Translations under genes and position numbers: made by a program | Origin: Lysobacter_I brunescens | GTDB taxonomy: Bacteria > Pseudomonadota > Gammaproteobacteria > Xanthomonadales > Xanthomonadaceae | Length of the DNA stretch: 64,000 nt | Direction of reading: 5' to 3' | Assembly (NCBI RefSeq): GCF_042677005.1 | Contig: NZ_JBHTIF010000006.1 | Span: 57,070 to 121,069, forward strand | In this document: positions 16,772 to 24,940 of the stretch, piece by piece | Layout of the letters: every line of letters begins with the position of its first letter | Position numbering within the stretch: the stretch's first letter is position 1 | The notes under the pieces: generated by a model | Seen by the model: the letters and a program-made list of their open reading frames with translations, nothing else | What the model was told of the DNA's origin: nothing | Database searches by the model: none

Positions 16772-17293
16772 ATGCCACGCAACATCCTGAAGACCCTGCA
16801 GAACGAACACGACGCGCTGCGCGAGCTGTTCGCCGAGATCAACGACACCACCGACCGCGCCGCCAAGGGACGCGCGCAGTTGCTGGAATCGATCGAAGCC
16901 AACCTGCTGCCGCACGCGAAGTGGGAGGAAGCCGTGTTCTATCCGGCATTCGCCGAACGCGCGAACCGCGACGGCCTGAAGGCCCATGCCGAGGCGGTGC
17001 TCGAGCATCATGCGGTCGAGGACGTGGTGATGCCCGAAGTGCATGCCGCAGCGACGAACACCCCGGAATTCGCCGGCCGGGTCAAGGTCTTCGGCGAATT
17101 GATCGACCATCATGCGAAGGAGGAGGAATCCACCCTCTTCAAGATGGCGCGGAAGCTGTTCACCTCCGAAGAACTCGCTGCGTTCGACGAGCAGTACGAG
17201 GAATGGAAAAACTCCAGCGCGGCCTCGCTGGTCATCGCCGGCGAGAAAGGCAAGACGCAGGTGAAGTCGGCGATCAAGTCGCTCACGAGTTGA
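16772..17293 (+). CDS. Hemerythrin HHE domain protein
   Basis: 173-residue four-helix protein with the histidine and glutamate ligands of a hemerythrin-like diiron site: His in EHDALRELF, HAKWEEAVFYP, EHHAVEDVVMPE and DHHAKEEESTLF. The start MPRNILKTL has GGAG about 7 bases upstream; the frame continues further back without a better signal. Such proteins bind oxygen or NO or take part in iron and oxidative stress responses. A strong terminator follows at 17444. Confidence 0.88.
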   Translation: MPRNILKTLQNEHDALRELFAEINDTTDRAAKGRAQLLESIEANLLPHAKWEEAVFYPAFAERANRDGLKAHAEAVLEHHAVEDVVMPEVHAAATNTPEFAGRVKVFGELIDHHAKEEESTLFKMARKLFTSEELAAFDEQYEEWKNSSAASLVIAGEKGKTQVKSAIKSLTS

Positions 17294-17443
17294 TCGATTG
17301 CAGTACGGATCGCGCGGAGGTCGCCCTGCATCACCGCTTCGCAAGGGACGGGGACCCGCTCCCCCTTGGCTTTCGAGCCTGCCGAAGCGGATATCGGTCA
17401 CCGAGGTTCGTGATGATGCAGGGCGCGAGCGATCACCGGAAAC

Positions 17444-17477
17444 AAAAAAGCCACCCTCGCAGGAGGATGGCTTTTTT
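17444..17477 (+). terminator. Rho-independent terminator after the hemerythrin gene
   Basis: A-rich left arm with AAAAAAGCC, a short loop and a right arm GGCTTTTTT ending in a T run. The A and T runs on both sides mean it could also stop transcription from the opposite strand. Confidence 0.85.
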
Positions 17478-17550
17478 CGTGTACTTCCGGAGGTCCGGAA
17501 GACTGCAATCAAACGATGGCCTGAAACAATGCTCGAACCATCGATTCAAT

Positions 17551-17625
17551 TGGTGGGCGGTACAGGGTTCGAACCTGTGACCCCTACCATGTCAAGGTAG
17601 TGCTCTACCGCTGAGCTAACCGCCC
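17551..17625 (-). tRNA. tRNA-Val (anticodon GAC)
   Basis: The minus strand folds as a 75-base tRNA including an encoded CCA end. Acceptor GGGCGGT pairs with ACCGCCC; the D arm AGCTCAGCGGTAGAGC, anticodon loop CTTGACATG and T arm GGTTCGAACC are all present. Anticodon GAC reads valine GUC/GUU codons. Confidence 0.97.
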
Positions 17626-17666
17626 ATTCTGGGGTGCGTCAGTGCCGCGTCCCGGAAGGGCGGCAA

Positions 17667-18305
17667 TCATAGCACCGGTCTTTGCGTAACGGAACCACCC
17701 CCGGCAGAGAACCGCCTGACGAGGGCCCAGTGGGTGGCGCCGTAGGCCACGCCGGCCAGCACCGCCCAGCAGACCAGCAGGTGCAGGGCGGGCGGGCCGA
17801 GCTGTTGGCCGAAGAAGGGATCGGTCCAGGCGAAGTTGACGTTGTCGGCGGCGGGGGCCAGCCAGCGGCCGGCCAGCATCGCCAGCGCGGCGATCACCGC
17901 CTGCAGCGGCCAGCCGCGCGGGTCGTAGCCGCTGCGGCGGAGGACCGCCCACAGCAGCAGCGGCCAGGCGACGTGATACAGCGACAGCAGCCGCGCGGGC
18001 AGCGGGTACTGCGGGTCCCACATGTAGCTGGTGCCGCCGTAGAGGAATTCGCCGGTCAGCAGCTTCCAGGCGACGTCGACCAGCCAGGCCAGGGCGATCA
18101 CAGGCGCGGCGACGGCCTGGCTGGAGACCAGCAGGCGGCTGCGCACGATCAGCGCCAGCGCGGTCAGGATCACGCCGATGTTGCACAGGAACAGGAAGTT
18201 CAGCACGCCGTAGGCGGACTGGTAGATCGGCAGGTAGACCAGCAGCCACAGCGCGCCGAGCCAGCCCCAGCGCGGCATCTCGCCCGGGCGCGCAGCCGGG
18301 CTCAT
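17667..18305 (-). CDS. Integral membrane protein, function unknown
   Basis: 212-residue protein with about six hydrophobic helices, starting MSPAARPGEMPRWGWL. Its ATG overlaps the uvrB stop in an ATGA, so the two are coupled. Features include LVYLPIYQSAYGVLNFLFLC, GTSYMWDPQYPLPARLLSLY and HVAWPLLLWAVLRRSGYDP. I do not recognise a named family; the arrangement of charged and Tyr/Pro residues between helices resembles small uncharacterised proteobacterial membrane proteins. Nothing ties it to DNA repair except the position. Confidence 0.75.
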   Translation of the reverse strand: MSPAARPGEMPRWGWLGALWLLVYLPIYQSAYGVLNFLFLCNIGVILTALALIVRSRLLVSSQAVAAPVIALAWLVDVAWKLLTGEFLYGGTSYMWDPQYPLPARLLSLYHVAWPLLLWAVLRRSGYDPRGWPLQAVIAALAMLAGRWLAPAADNVNFAWTDPFFGQQLGPPALHLLVCWAVLAGVAYGATHWALVRRFSAGGGSVTQRPVL

Positions 18306-20323
18306 CCCAGGCTCGCTTCCTTCAGCTGGCGGATCTGGTCGCGCACGCGCGCGGCGTCCTCGAACTCCAGGTCGCGCGCGTGCTGGTACATGGTCTGCTC
18401 CAGCGCCGCGATCTTCGCCGCCACCTGCGACGGCGACATCGCGGCGTAATCCTCGACCGGCTCGGCCACGCGCTGCGTCCTGCCGCGCCCCTTCTTCTCG
18501 CCCGGCGCGGGCTCGGCGCGCGCGCCCTCCATCACGTCCATGATCTGGCGCCGGATCGAAGTCGGCACGATGCCGTGCTCCGCGTTGTATTCGAGCTGCT
18601 TCTCGCGACGGCGCCCGGTTTCGTCCAGCGCGGCCTGCATCGAGCGGGTGATGCTGTCCGCGTACAGGATCGCCTTGCCTCGCACGTTGCGCGCGGCACG
18701 GCCGATGGTCTGGATCAGCGAACCGGCGGAACGCAGGAAGCCTTCCTTGTCCGCATCGAGGATCGCGACCAGCGACACTTCGGGCATGTCCAGGCCTTCG
18801 CGCAGCAGGTTGATGCCCACCAGCACGTCGAACACGCCCAGGCGCAGGTCGCGGATGATCTCCACGCGCTCCACGGTCTCGATGTCGGAGTGCAGGTAGC
18901 GCACCTTCACGCCGTGGTCGCCGAGGTATTCGGTCAGGTTCTCGGACATGCGCTTGGTCAGCGTGGTCACCAGCACGCGATCGCCCATCGCCACGCGCTC
19001 GTGGATCTCGCCGAGCAGATCGTCGACCTGCGTGCCCACCGGACGGATCTCGACCTCGGGATCGACCAGGCCCGTCGGACGCACGACCAGCTCGACCACC
19101 TGCCCTTCCGACTTCTCCAGCTCGTACTTGCCGGGCGTCGCCGAGACGAAGATCGTGCGCGGCGCACGGCCTTCCCACTCCTCAAAGCGCAGCGGGCGGT
19201 TGTCGAGCGCGGACGGCAGTCGGAAACCGAACTCCACCAGGGTTTCCTTGCGCGAGCGGTCGCCCTTGAACATCGCGCCGATCTGCGGAACGGTGACATG
19301 CGATTCGTCGACCACCAGCAACGCATCGGGCGGCAGGTAGTCGAACAGACAGGGCGGCGCCTCGCCCGGCATGCGCCCGGTGAGGTGCCGCGAGTAGTTC
19401 TCGATACCGGTGCAGAAGCCGACCTCGGCCATCATCTCCAGGTCGAACTGCGTGCGCTGGCCAAGCCGCTGCGCCTCGACCAGCTTGTTGGCGGCGTAGA
19501 GCTGTTCGCTGCGCTCGCGGAACTCGACCTTGATCGCCTCGATCGCCTCCAGCACGGTGCGCCGCGTGGTCACGTAATGCGACTTCGGGTAGATCGTGTA
19601 GCGCTGCAGCTTGCGCACGCTCTCGCCGGTCAGCGGGTCGAACTGGGTCAACTGCTCGATCTCGCCATCGAACAGTTCGATGCGCAGCGCCTCGCTGTCG
19701 GATTCGGCAGGGTGCACGTCGATCACCTCGCCGCGCACGCGGTATGTACCACGTCGCAGCTCGGTGTCGTTGCGGCTGTACTGCATCTCGGTGAGCCGGC
19801 GGATCAACTCGCGCTGGTCGATGCGCTCGCCGCGCACCATGTGCAGGACCATGCGGAAGTATTCGTTCGGATCGCCCAGGCCGTAGATCGCCGAGACCGT
19901 GCAGACGATGATCGCGTCGCGGCGCTCCAGCAGCGCCTTGGTCGCGGACAGGCGCATCTGCTCGATGTGCTCGTTGATCGAGCTGTCCTTCTCGATGAAG
20001 GTGTCGCTGGAGGGGATGTACGCCTCCGGCTGGTAGTAGTCGTAGTAGCTGACGAAGTATTCGACCGCGTTGTGCGGGAAGAACGCCTTGAACTCGCCGT
20101 ACAGCTGCGCCGCCAGGGTCTTGTTGTGGGCCATCACCAGGGTCGGCTTCTGCACGGCCTGGATCACGTTGGCGATGGTGTAGGTCTTGCCCGAGCCGGT
20201 CACGCCCAGCAGCGTCTGCCGCGCCAGGCCGCCCTCGAAGCCGTCAATCAGGGCCGCGATCGCCTGCGGCTGGTCGCCGGCCGGTTCGTACGGCGCGACG
20301 AGCTGGAACGGGGCGTCGGACAT
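18302..20323 (-). CDS. uvrB: Excinuclease ABC subunit B
   Basis: DNA damage recognition helicase of nucleotide excision repair. Walker A motif LGVTGSGKT, the beta-hairpin YYDYYQPEAY that clamps DNA, the DEAD-like box VVDESHVTVPQ, helicase motif VFDVLVGINLLREGLD, QTIGRAARN and a C-terminal UVR domain that binds UvrC (EQTMYQHARDLEFEDAARVR) are all present. Starting at MSDAPFQLVAPY gives 673 residues, the usual UvrB length; an in-frame ATG at 20404 would add a 27-residue low-complexity tail and cannot be excluded. Neither start has a strong ribosome site. Confidence 0.96.
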   Translation of the reverse strand: MSDAPFQLVAPYEPAGDQPQAIAALIDGFEGGLARQTLLGVTGSGKTYTIANVIQAVQKPTLVMAHNKTLAAQLYGEFKAFFPHNAVEYFVSYYDYYQPEAYIPSSDTFIEKDSSINEHIEQMRLSATKALLERRDAIIVCTVSAIYGLGDPNEYFRMVLHMVRGERIDQRELIRRLTEMQYSRNDTELRRGTYRVRGEVIDVHPAESDSEALRIELFDGEIEQLTQFDPLTGESVRKLQRYTIYPKSHYVTTRRTVLEAIEAIKVEFRERSEQLYAANKLVEAQRLGQRTQFDLEMMAEVGFCTGIENYSRHLTGRMPGEAPPCLFDYLPPDALLVVDESHVTVPQIGAMFKGDRSRKETLVEFGFRLPSALDNRPLRFEEWEGRAPRTIFVSATPGKYELEKSEGQVVELVVRPTGLVDPEVEIRPVGTQVDDLLGEIHERVAMGDRVLVTTLTKRMSENLTEYLGDHGVKVRYLHSDIETVERVEIIRDLRLGVFDVLVGINLLREGLDMPEVSLVAILDADKEGFLRSAGSLIQTIGRAARNVRGKAILYADSITRSMQAALDETGRRREKQLEYNAEHGIVPTSIRRQIMDVMEGARAEPAPGEKKGRGRTQRVAEPVEDYAAMSPSQVAAKIAALEQTMYQHARDLEFEDAARVRDQIRQLKEASLG

Positions 20324-20580
20324 CGTGCGGGGGCGGCCCATCACTGCCTCGGTCGCGCCGTCGGTCGTCGCATCGGGCTTCGGGGCGGATTTCGCGTCGG
20401 TCATCGGGGGGATTCGGCAGCAGGCGACAAGGCAATCCGAGAGGATAACAGCCCGCCATGGCAGGACCTGTCAGCAGCGGATGCGGGGTTTTCCTACGCT
20501 CAGGCAGGCTGCGGACCGATCCCCGTGGCGGCCCGGCGACGCGAGACTGCCGGCATTCCACACCCACACGGAGCCGCCCG

Positions 20581-21147
20581 ATGTCCGCCCTGCCCCGCCT
20601 CGACCTGCCCCGCCGCACCCAGCGCGGCTTCACCCTGCTCGACCTGCTCATCGCCGTGACCATCCTCGCCCTGGTCCTCGGCATCGCCATCCCGGGCGTG
20701 ACCCACGCCGTTGCCCGGGTCCAGTCGGTGTCCGCACGCTCGGCCCTGACCGCCGCCTTGTTCGATGCCCAGCGCAACGCCACCGTACTGGGCCGCCAGG
20801 TGGTCGTCTGCGCAGGGGATGCCGGCGGCTGCAGCGGCGGCATCGACTGGAGCGACGGCTGGATCGTGTTCATCGACGAGAACCGCGACCGCCAGCGGGG
20901 GCCGGGCGAGCGCCTGGTCCGCCAGGAACCCGCGCTGCCCCGGGGCGTCGGCCTGCACGGCACCCTCGGCCGCAGCCGCGTGATCTACCTGGCCAACGGC
21001 AGCAATACCGGGTCGAACACCACGTTCACCCTCTGCGACCGGCGCGGCCCGCAGGACGCCGAGCGCCTGATCCTCGCCAATGGCGGCCGCCTGCGCCGGG
21101 ATCGCGCCGAAGCCGCCCCCGCCGTCGCCTGCGTCGCGGGGCTGTGA
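20581..21147 (+). CDS. FimT/GspH-family pseudopilin
   Basis: 188-residue minor pseudopilin. The prepilin peptidase site RRTQRG followed by FTLLDLLIAVTILALVLG lies at residues 12-35; the residue at +5 of the mature protein is Asp instead of the usual Glu. The C-terminal part has the GspH beta region with two likely disulfide cysteines (VVCAGDAGGC). No other pilus or secretion genes are nearby, so it is an orphan; in related bacteria such genes occur singly and work with type IV pilus assembly elsewhere. About 250 bases upstream of it carry no gene. Confidence 0.85.
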   Translation: MSALPRLDLPRRTQRGFTLLDLLIAVTILALVLGIAIPGVTHAVARVQSVSARSALTAALFDAQRNATVLGRQVVVCAGDAGGCSGGIDWSDGWIVFIDENRDRQRGPGERLVRQEPALPRGVGLHGTLGRSRVIYLANGSNTGSNTTFTLCDRRGPQDAERLILANGGRLRRDRAEAAPAVACVAGL

Positions 21148-21218
21148 CGACACCGGATCATTTCCGTGTCTCCGGACGCTTGATCGCGCCGACGCAGCCC
21201 ATTAAGATACGCCTCCCC

Positions 21219-21295
21219 GCCCGAATAGCTCAGCCGGTTAGAGCACTTGACTGTTAATCAGGGGGTCGTTGGTTCGAGTCCAACTTCGGGCGCCA
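21219..21295 (+). tRNA. tRNA-Asn (anticodon GTT)
   Basis: 77 bases with encoded CCA. Acceptor GCCCGAA pairs with TTCGGGC; anticodon loop GACTGTTAATC gives GTT; T arm GGTTCGAGTCC. A terminator follows at once. It borders a patch of orphan genes, and tRNA-Asn genes are common integration sites. Confidence 0.97.
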
Positions 21296-21302
21296 TCTTC
21301 CG

Positions 21303-21332
21303 GAAAACCCGCGACGAGAGTCGCGGGTTTTC
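21303..21332 (+). terminator. Rho-independent terminator after tRNA-Asn
   Basis: Perfect stem AAAACCCGCGAC / GTCGCGGGTTTT with a GAGA loop, then TCTTTT. It closes the tRNA-Asn transcript. Confidence 0.9.
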
Positions 21333-21491
21333 TTTTGGGCGATCCTCAGGCTTTCCGGACCGATGCGGCAGAAGTGCCCCGGATTCGAGAAGGATGTCAC
21401 CGATCAGGGATCATGCATGGCATCAAAGCGTGCAAGTCCGCTGCCGGGCGCAGAACAGATTCGATTCCGGCGGATGAGCGACAAGCGAGCG

Positions 21492-21806
21492 TCACCGGAG
21501 CGCGCCGACAGCCTGCACGAAGATCCAGGCAAGCACGGGATAGGCAAAGACGGCCGCCGCCGACCACGCCAGCGACTTGCTTCGGTTGCGCAGCAGCGCG
21601 AGCATCGCCAGGCAGGACATGGCGTACATGATGGCCGCGATGAAATAGGCCTCCGGTGCCGGGACGAAAACCGACGTCCCGCCGCGGCGGGGCGAAGTCT
21701 CATAGCCCGAATAGGCAACGATCAAGGTGCCACCGAGAAGACCAAGAAAGAAAAGCGCCGCGATCGACACGCGCGCGGGCAGGTTCAAGTCAGATGCGTT
21801 CGGCAT
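21492..21806 (-). CDS. Small membrane protein, unknown
   Basis: 104 residues starting MPNASDLNLPARVS, with three hydrophobic segments (about 14-32, 52-72 and 80-100). No motif recognised. It is the first of several small orphan genes between tRNA-Asn and the HEPN gene. A GGGAG ribosome site (opposite-strand reading of ctccc) lies just before the ATG. Confidence 0.6.
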   Translation of the reverse strand: MPNASDLNLPARVSIAALFFLGLLGGTLIVAYSGYETSPRRGGTSVFVPAPEAYFIAAIMYAMSCLAMLALLRNRSKSLAWSAAAVFAYPVLAWIFVQAVGALR

Positions 21807-22217
21807 GAAACTCCCACAGTGTCAGGCCGCTCCGCAAGACGACTTCGGCTTGAATGCTGACATGGACTCGCATCCACCCGAGTCCGCCATCACGGATGCT
21901 ACTCCCGTCACGATCGATCCTGCAAAGCGGGGCGCATCGCGTGAGGACTCATGCAGGCAATGCCGATCAGAACGGATTACGGCCTGCGCCGGGATGACGA
22001 TCAATGATTACCGGCGAGGCGAATCTGTCGAGCATCGCGCGCAGACGCATCAATCCTCGAACAGGGGCGGTTCACGCACCGGTTTTTGCCTTTGCAGGGC
22101 GGGCTCAGCCCCGCATTACGTATTTGTGACCAAGTGAGAAGCCAGTCCAGGGTCATGACCGGAATCGCACAACACCAAGCCCGCGACTAGCGCAAACCGA
22201 AAGCCCACCATTCAATC
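21807..22217. other. Intergenic stretch with a dispersed repeat copy
   Basis: No convincing gene. Bases 21981-22125 are copy A of a dispersed repeat: it shares GGCCTGCGCCGGGA, GGCGAGGCGAAT and GCGGTTCACG-CACCGG with the copy at 24553-24672 and the tail TTTGCAGGGC with the copy at 23465-23590. Confidence 0.5.
21981..22125 (+). repeat. Dispersed intergenic repeat, copy A
   Basis: Order of shared blocks: GGCCTGCGCCGGGA, GGCGAGGCGAATCTGTCG, a CATC/CGC-rich stretch, a CCTCGAAC block, GGCGGTTCACGCACCGG, then TTTTTGCCTTTGCAGGGCGG. Copies B and C carry most of these with point changes. Confidence 0.6.
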
Positions 22218-22640
22218 TCAGGCAGCAGCGTACGCCTCGATCATGCACGTCGCGTCACTGTGCAGTGCGACGTGCACGAGCACGACGCGAGGCAAGTCCA
22301 CCACCGGATGCCTCGCATGCCGCTTGCAGAAATCGAAGACTTCGCCCAGCGACTCATCCGCGTGCCATGTGGTGAACACATCGCATTCATCCGGAATGTC
22401 ACCATAGTCGAACGCTTCGAGATTCGCGATGTCCACCGAATCGTCCCAGGTCGTGCAGTCGTGCCCCCAGGCCATCATGTAGAGACAGCCCGACTGCACC
22501 AGCCAGTCGCTGACCTTCCCTTGCCAGCCGCTCTCGACCTGCGCCTCGATGATGACCAACGCGCGGAACGGCGACAGGTGGCCGATGTCGGGCAGCGGGC
22601 TGCCGGGTGGGAGGTGGAGGTAGTGGGGTGTTTCGGTCAT
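22218..22640 (-). CDS. Conserved-looking hypothetical protein
   Basis: 140-residue soluble protein starting MTETPHYLHLPPGSPLPD. It contains RALVIIEAQVESGWQGKVSD, a central acidic part (WDDSVDIANLEAFDYGDIPD) and a C-terminal VVLVHVALHSDATCMIEAY. Hydrophobic strands alternate with short helices, suggesting a compact alpha/beta fold. No catalytic motif identified. It has a possible GAGCAT start context but no strong ribosome site. Possible members of this family occur as single genes in many proteobacteria, but I cannot assign a function. Confidence 0.6.
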   Translation of the reverse strand: MTETPHYLHLPPGSPLPDIGHLSPFRALVIIEAQVESGWQGKVSDWLVQSGCLYMMAWGHDCTTWDDSVDIANLEAFDYGDIPDECDVFTTWHADESLGEVFDFCKRHARHPVVDLPRVVLVHVALHSDATCMIEAYAAA

Positions 22641-22673
22641 GCGCGCAATGCTCGGCCGATATGTCCACCGCGA

Positions 22674-22901
22674 TCAGCGGCCACTGAAGTAGTTGTAGCA
22701 CCCGATGGCGACGATGAGGACCGTCAAGGCGATGAGGTCGACGCCCTCGATGTCCACGTCCGACCGAAGAATCCTGCGACGCCAGGACGGAACCAGCAGA
22801 CACGGCGCCACGACCACCAGGCCTGCGCCGAGGCTGGCCAGGCCGAGCCAGACATTGAATTGCCAAGCGTTCAAAAACTGATCGATCATACGATATGACA
22901 C
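22674..22901 (-). CDS. Small membrane protein, unknown
   Basis: 75 residues with two hydrophobic helices (FNVWLGLASLGAGLVVVAP and LIALTVLIVAIGCYNYF) separated by a basic loop SWRRRILRSD. No family recognised. Its stop is 33 bases from the start of the neighbouring hypothetical gene on the same strand. Confidence 0.5.
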   Translation of the reverse strand: MSYRMIDQFLNAWQFNVWLGLASLGAGLVVVAPCLLVPSWRRRILRSDVDIEGVDLIALTVLIVAIGCYNYFSGR

Positions 22902-22977
22902 GTGTCGTCTGATGGAAGCGGCGCCACAGAGCGTGGCATTTCAAAAAGCTGAAAGCGAAGGCACGTCGAACGACGGA

Positions 22978-23346
22978 TCAGGGCTCGACCAGCGACTGCG
23001 AGGCCCCGTTGCTGGCGCCGATCGGGCCGATGGCCGTCAGGTCGATGCCTTCGATGCAGGCGAGGTTGTAGCCGTACTCGGTCGGAACGCTGCGGCGCTG
23101 ATGGTGCGTGTAGATGCCGCAGATGCTGCAGAAATAGTGCTTGGCGATCCGGGTGTTCCACTGGTACAGGCTCAGCTTGTCCGCGCCCCGGACGACGCGA
23201 AGGCGGTCCAGCGTCACTCCGGCCATGATCGCGCCCTTGCGACTGCAGATGGAGCAATTGCAACGGCGGATGTTCTCGTGAACATCGATCAGGTCCACTT
23301 CAAACTCTACCGCACCGCAATGGCAGGACCCTTTGACCGTCTGCAT
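22978..23346 (-). CDS. GFA-family zinc protein (glutathione-dependent formaldehyde-activating enzyme-like)
   Basis: 122-residue protein with the CENP-V/GFA fold. The zinc-binding cysteines stand in GSCHCGAVEF, RRCNCSICSRKG and YFCSICGIYTHH, the usual GFA spacing. The start MQTVKGSCHCG was preferred because GAGAG lies 7 bases upstream; an ATG six bases earlier is possible. Despite the family name, most members have no proven activity on formaldehyde. Confidence 0.85.
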   Translation of the reverse strand: MQTVKGSCHCGAVEFEVDLIDVHENIRRCNCSICSRKGAIMAGVTLDRLRVVRGADKLSLYQWNTRIAKHYFCSICGIYTHHQRRSVPTEYGYNLACIEGIDLTAIGPIGASNGASQSLVEP

Positions 23347-23464
23347 GGACATGCTCTCGACCCGATACGCGAACCGGCTTCACCGGGAATGGCGATGCCA
23401 TCGTGCAAGCTTAGCGCAGCCACATGCGCGTCGCCACGAATCTGCGCCAGGATGACGGTGACTG

Positions 23465-23590
23465 AGTACGGATGGCGATGCATTGTTCGCACGTCGCGCC
23501 CAAACGGAAAAGCCGTGCAATAGGGTGCGGTTGACCGCACCGGCTTTTGCTTTTGCAGGGCGAAATCAAGCCCGCCTTGCGAATTGCTTG
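23465..23590 (+). repeat. Dispersed intergenic repeat, copy C
   Basis: Shares GCAATAGGGTGCGGTT, ACCGCACCGGCTTTTGC, TTTTGCAGGGCG and CAAGCCCGCCTTGCGAATT with the other copies. The last block reappears alone near 25498 (CAAGCCCGCCTTACGAGTT). Confidence 0.55.
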
Positions 23591-23965
23591 CTACTTCGGC
23601 TGCATGAGCCACGCGTGGCAGGATCCGCATGATTGCTCCGCTTCCGGATGCGCAATCGTGAAGCCATGCGGCCCAAGCCAGCCTGTGACCACTTCGTTGC
23701 ACTTGGGACAGCGAGGTCGCCCGACAAGGATGTTGTTCCAGATCATGGCCAACACGATCAGAACCAGGCTGACACCAATGGCATGCACCAACCAGCCGCT
23801 ATTCTTGATGGTGTCAGACCCGATAGCCGCGAAGCAGATGGCAATGAAGCAGAGACCGGCCACCCGATGGGTCATCCGGAGGACGCAGCGCAGCCTTTGA
23901 TGCGGCTGACAAGTCTTCCGCCAAGCATCAATGACGATCGGGTCGACGTCAGCGCTCACGCCCAT
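23591..23965 (-). CDS. Membrane protein with a C-terminal zinc ribbon, unknown
   Basis: 124 residues. Two hydrophobic helices (about 32-50 and 56-82) precede a cytoplasmic or peripheral zinc-ribbon with CPKCNE and CGSCHAW. The N-terminal 30 residues are charged. Function not recognised. It is another member of the orphan patch after tRNA-Asn, and the dispersed repeat copy C abuts its stop codon. Confidence 0.6.
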   Translation of the reverse strand: MGVSADVDPIVIDAWRKTCQPHQRLRCVLRMTHRVAGLCFIAICFAAIGSDTIKNSGWLVHAIGVSLVLIVLAMIWNNILVGRPRCPKCNEVVTGWLGPHGFTIAHPEAEQSCGSCHAWLMQPK

Positions 23966-24051
23966 GATCCAATACCCGAATTGTGTCGCGCCTCAACGCC
24001 ATGTCGAATTGCGAAGACGAACGCGATTGAACGGAATGCCGGCACAACGCG

Positions 24052-24363
24052 CTAGTCATCGAAATCCACCCGATCGTCCCAACGGCTGCTCGAACTGCGA
24101 ACCCCCGTCCTCGACAGGTGAGTGCCTTCTTCCGCCGCTTCGTCGCGCTCGTCACTTTTCAGCTGGAACGCGGACACCATGGCCAGGAAGCCCGACCCGA
24201 GCGCAAGCCAATAGGTCCACGACGGGACGGATCCGAATGTGTATCCCGCGACGATCACGATCACGCAACAAACGAGCACGCTGGCGCTGATGGCATAGAG
24301 GGCCTTCCAGAACTTCCTCTGGCCCGGCGTCAGATCGTCAGGAGGGGATGAAAGATCTGTCAT
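24052..24363 (-). CDS. Small membrane protein, unknown
   Basis: 103 residues: a polar N-terminus (MTDLSSPPDDLTPGQRKFW), two hydrophobic helices (about 20-45 and 50-68) and an acidic, serine-rich tail ending RWDDRVDFDD. No family recognised. GC content is below that of the housekeeping genes around the patch. Confidence 0.5.
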   Translation of the reverse strand: MTDLSSPPDDLTPGQRKFWKALYAISASVLVCCVIVIVAGYTFGSVPSWTYWLALGSGFLAMVSAFQLKSDERDEAAEEGTHLSRTGVRSSSSRWDDRVDFDD

Positions 24364-24500
24364 TCATGAGCTCCCAGTCGATGCAGGCATTGGACCACGG
24401 CAGCATGCCAGATGGCCTGCAGCGCGCGCCACTGCATACCGCCGCGTCGATGCAGGCTGGACTGCGCGATCCGAGGACGCGGGTATGGCGATGCAATCCT

Positions 24501-24574
24501 CGTCATCCCGGCGCAGGCCGGGATCCCGCTTTCAAAGCCTTCAAGGCTGGGTCCCGGCCTGCGCCGGGACGACG
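24501..24574. repeat. Inverted repeat (REP-like hairpin)
   Basis: Left arm CGTCATCCCGGCGCAGGCC with GGGATCCC, right arm GGGTCCCGGCCTGCGCCGG with GACGACG, about 20 bases between. This form is common in intergenic DNA of many proteobacteria. Confidence 0.75.
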
Positions 24575-24672
24575 ATGAAAGCGCGCGGGCGAGGCGAATT
24601 TGTCGTGCATCACGCGAAGATGCATCGACCCTCGAATAGAGTGCGGTTCACCGCACCGGCTTTTCGTACCGT
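24553..24672 (+). repeat. Dispersed intergenic repeat, copy B
   Basis: Carries GGCCTGCGCCGGGA, GGGCGAGGCGAATTTGTCG, CCTCGAATAGAGTGCGGTT and CACCGCACCGGCTTTT in the same order as copy A. It overlaps the right arm of the inverted repeat at 24501-24574. Confidence 0.6.
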
Positions 24673-24748
24673 ATCGATCAAAGCGGTGCGCCGAGGCACA
24701 CCCTGTGGCGCAATCCGGGCGCGGGGATGGCCCGCGCCCGGGGAAGCA

Positions 24749-24940
24749 TCACGCAGCGGCGTCTTCCAGCGGCACCAGCCTGTTGTCGCTGTCGTATTGC
24801 AGGCCGCAGACCATCGCGGCCATGCCGCGCAGCGCGGCCTGCGGGCTGGCTCCGCTGGCTTCACAGAGCGCGATGAACTGGGGCGGGACTTCGACCAGAA
24901 GAACGTTGGAAGTCATCAACTGCTGCTTGGGCTTGGACAT
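24749..24940 (-). CDS. Small hypothetical protein
   Basis: 63-residue protein starting MSKPKQQLMTSNVLLVEVPP with GGAG 9 bases upstream. The centre QFIALCEASGASPQAALRGM looks like an amphipathic helix pair, similar to small ribbon-helix or regulator-like proteins, and it ends in VPLEDAAA. The frame extends further upstream but only through a basic low-complexity stretch. No family can be named. Confidence 0.55.
   Translation of the reverse strand: MSKPKQQLMTSNVLLVEVPPQFIALCEASGASPQAALRGMAAMVCGLQYDSDNRLVPLEDAAA

Larger units (their letters stand above)
24364..24748. other. Intergenic stretch filled with repeats
   Basis: No gene seen. It holds a long inverted repeat at 24501-24574 and copy B of the dispersed repeat at 24553-24672. 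Confidence 0.5.

Noticed and set aside
18380..20659. Plus-strand open frame of 759 codons opposite uvrB
   Set aside because: UvrB is unmistakable on the minus strand; the antisense product has no motif.
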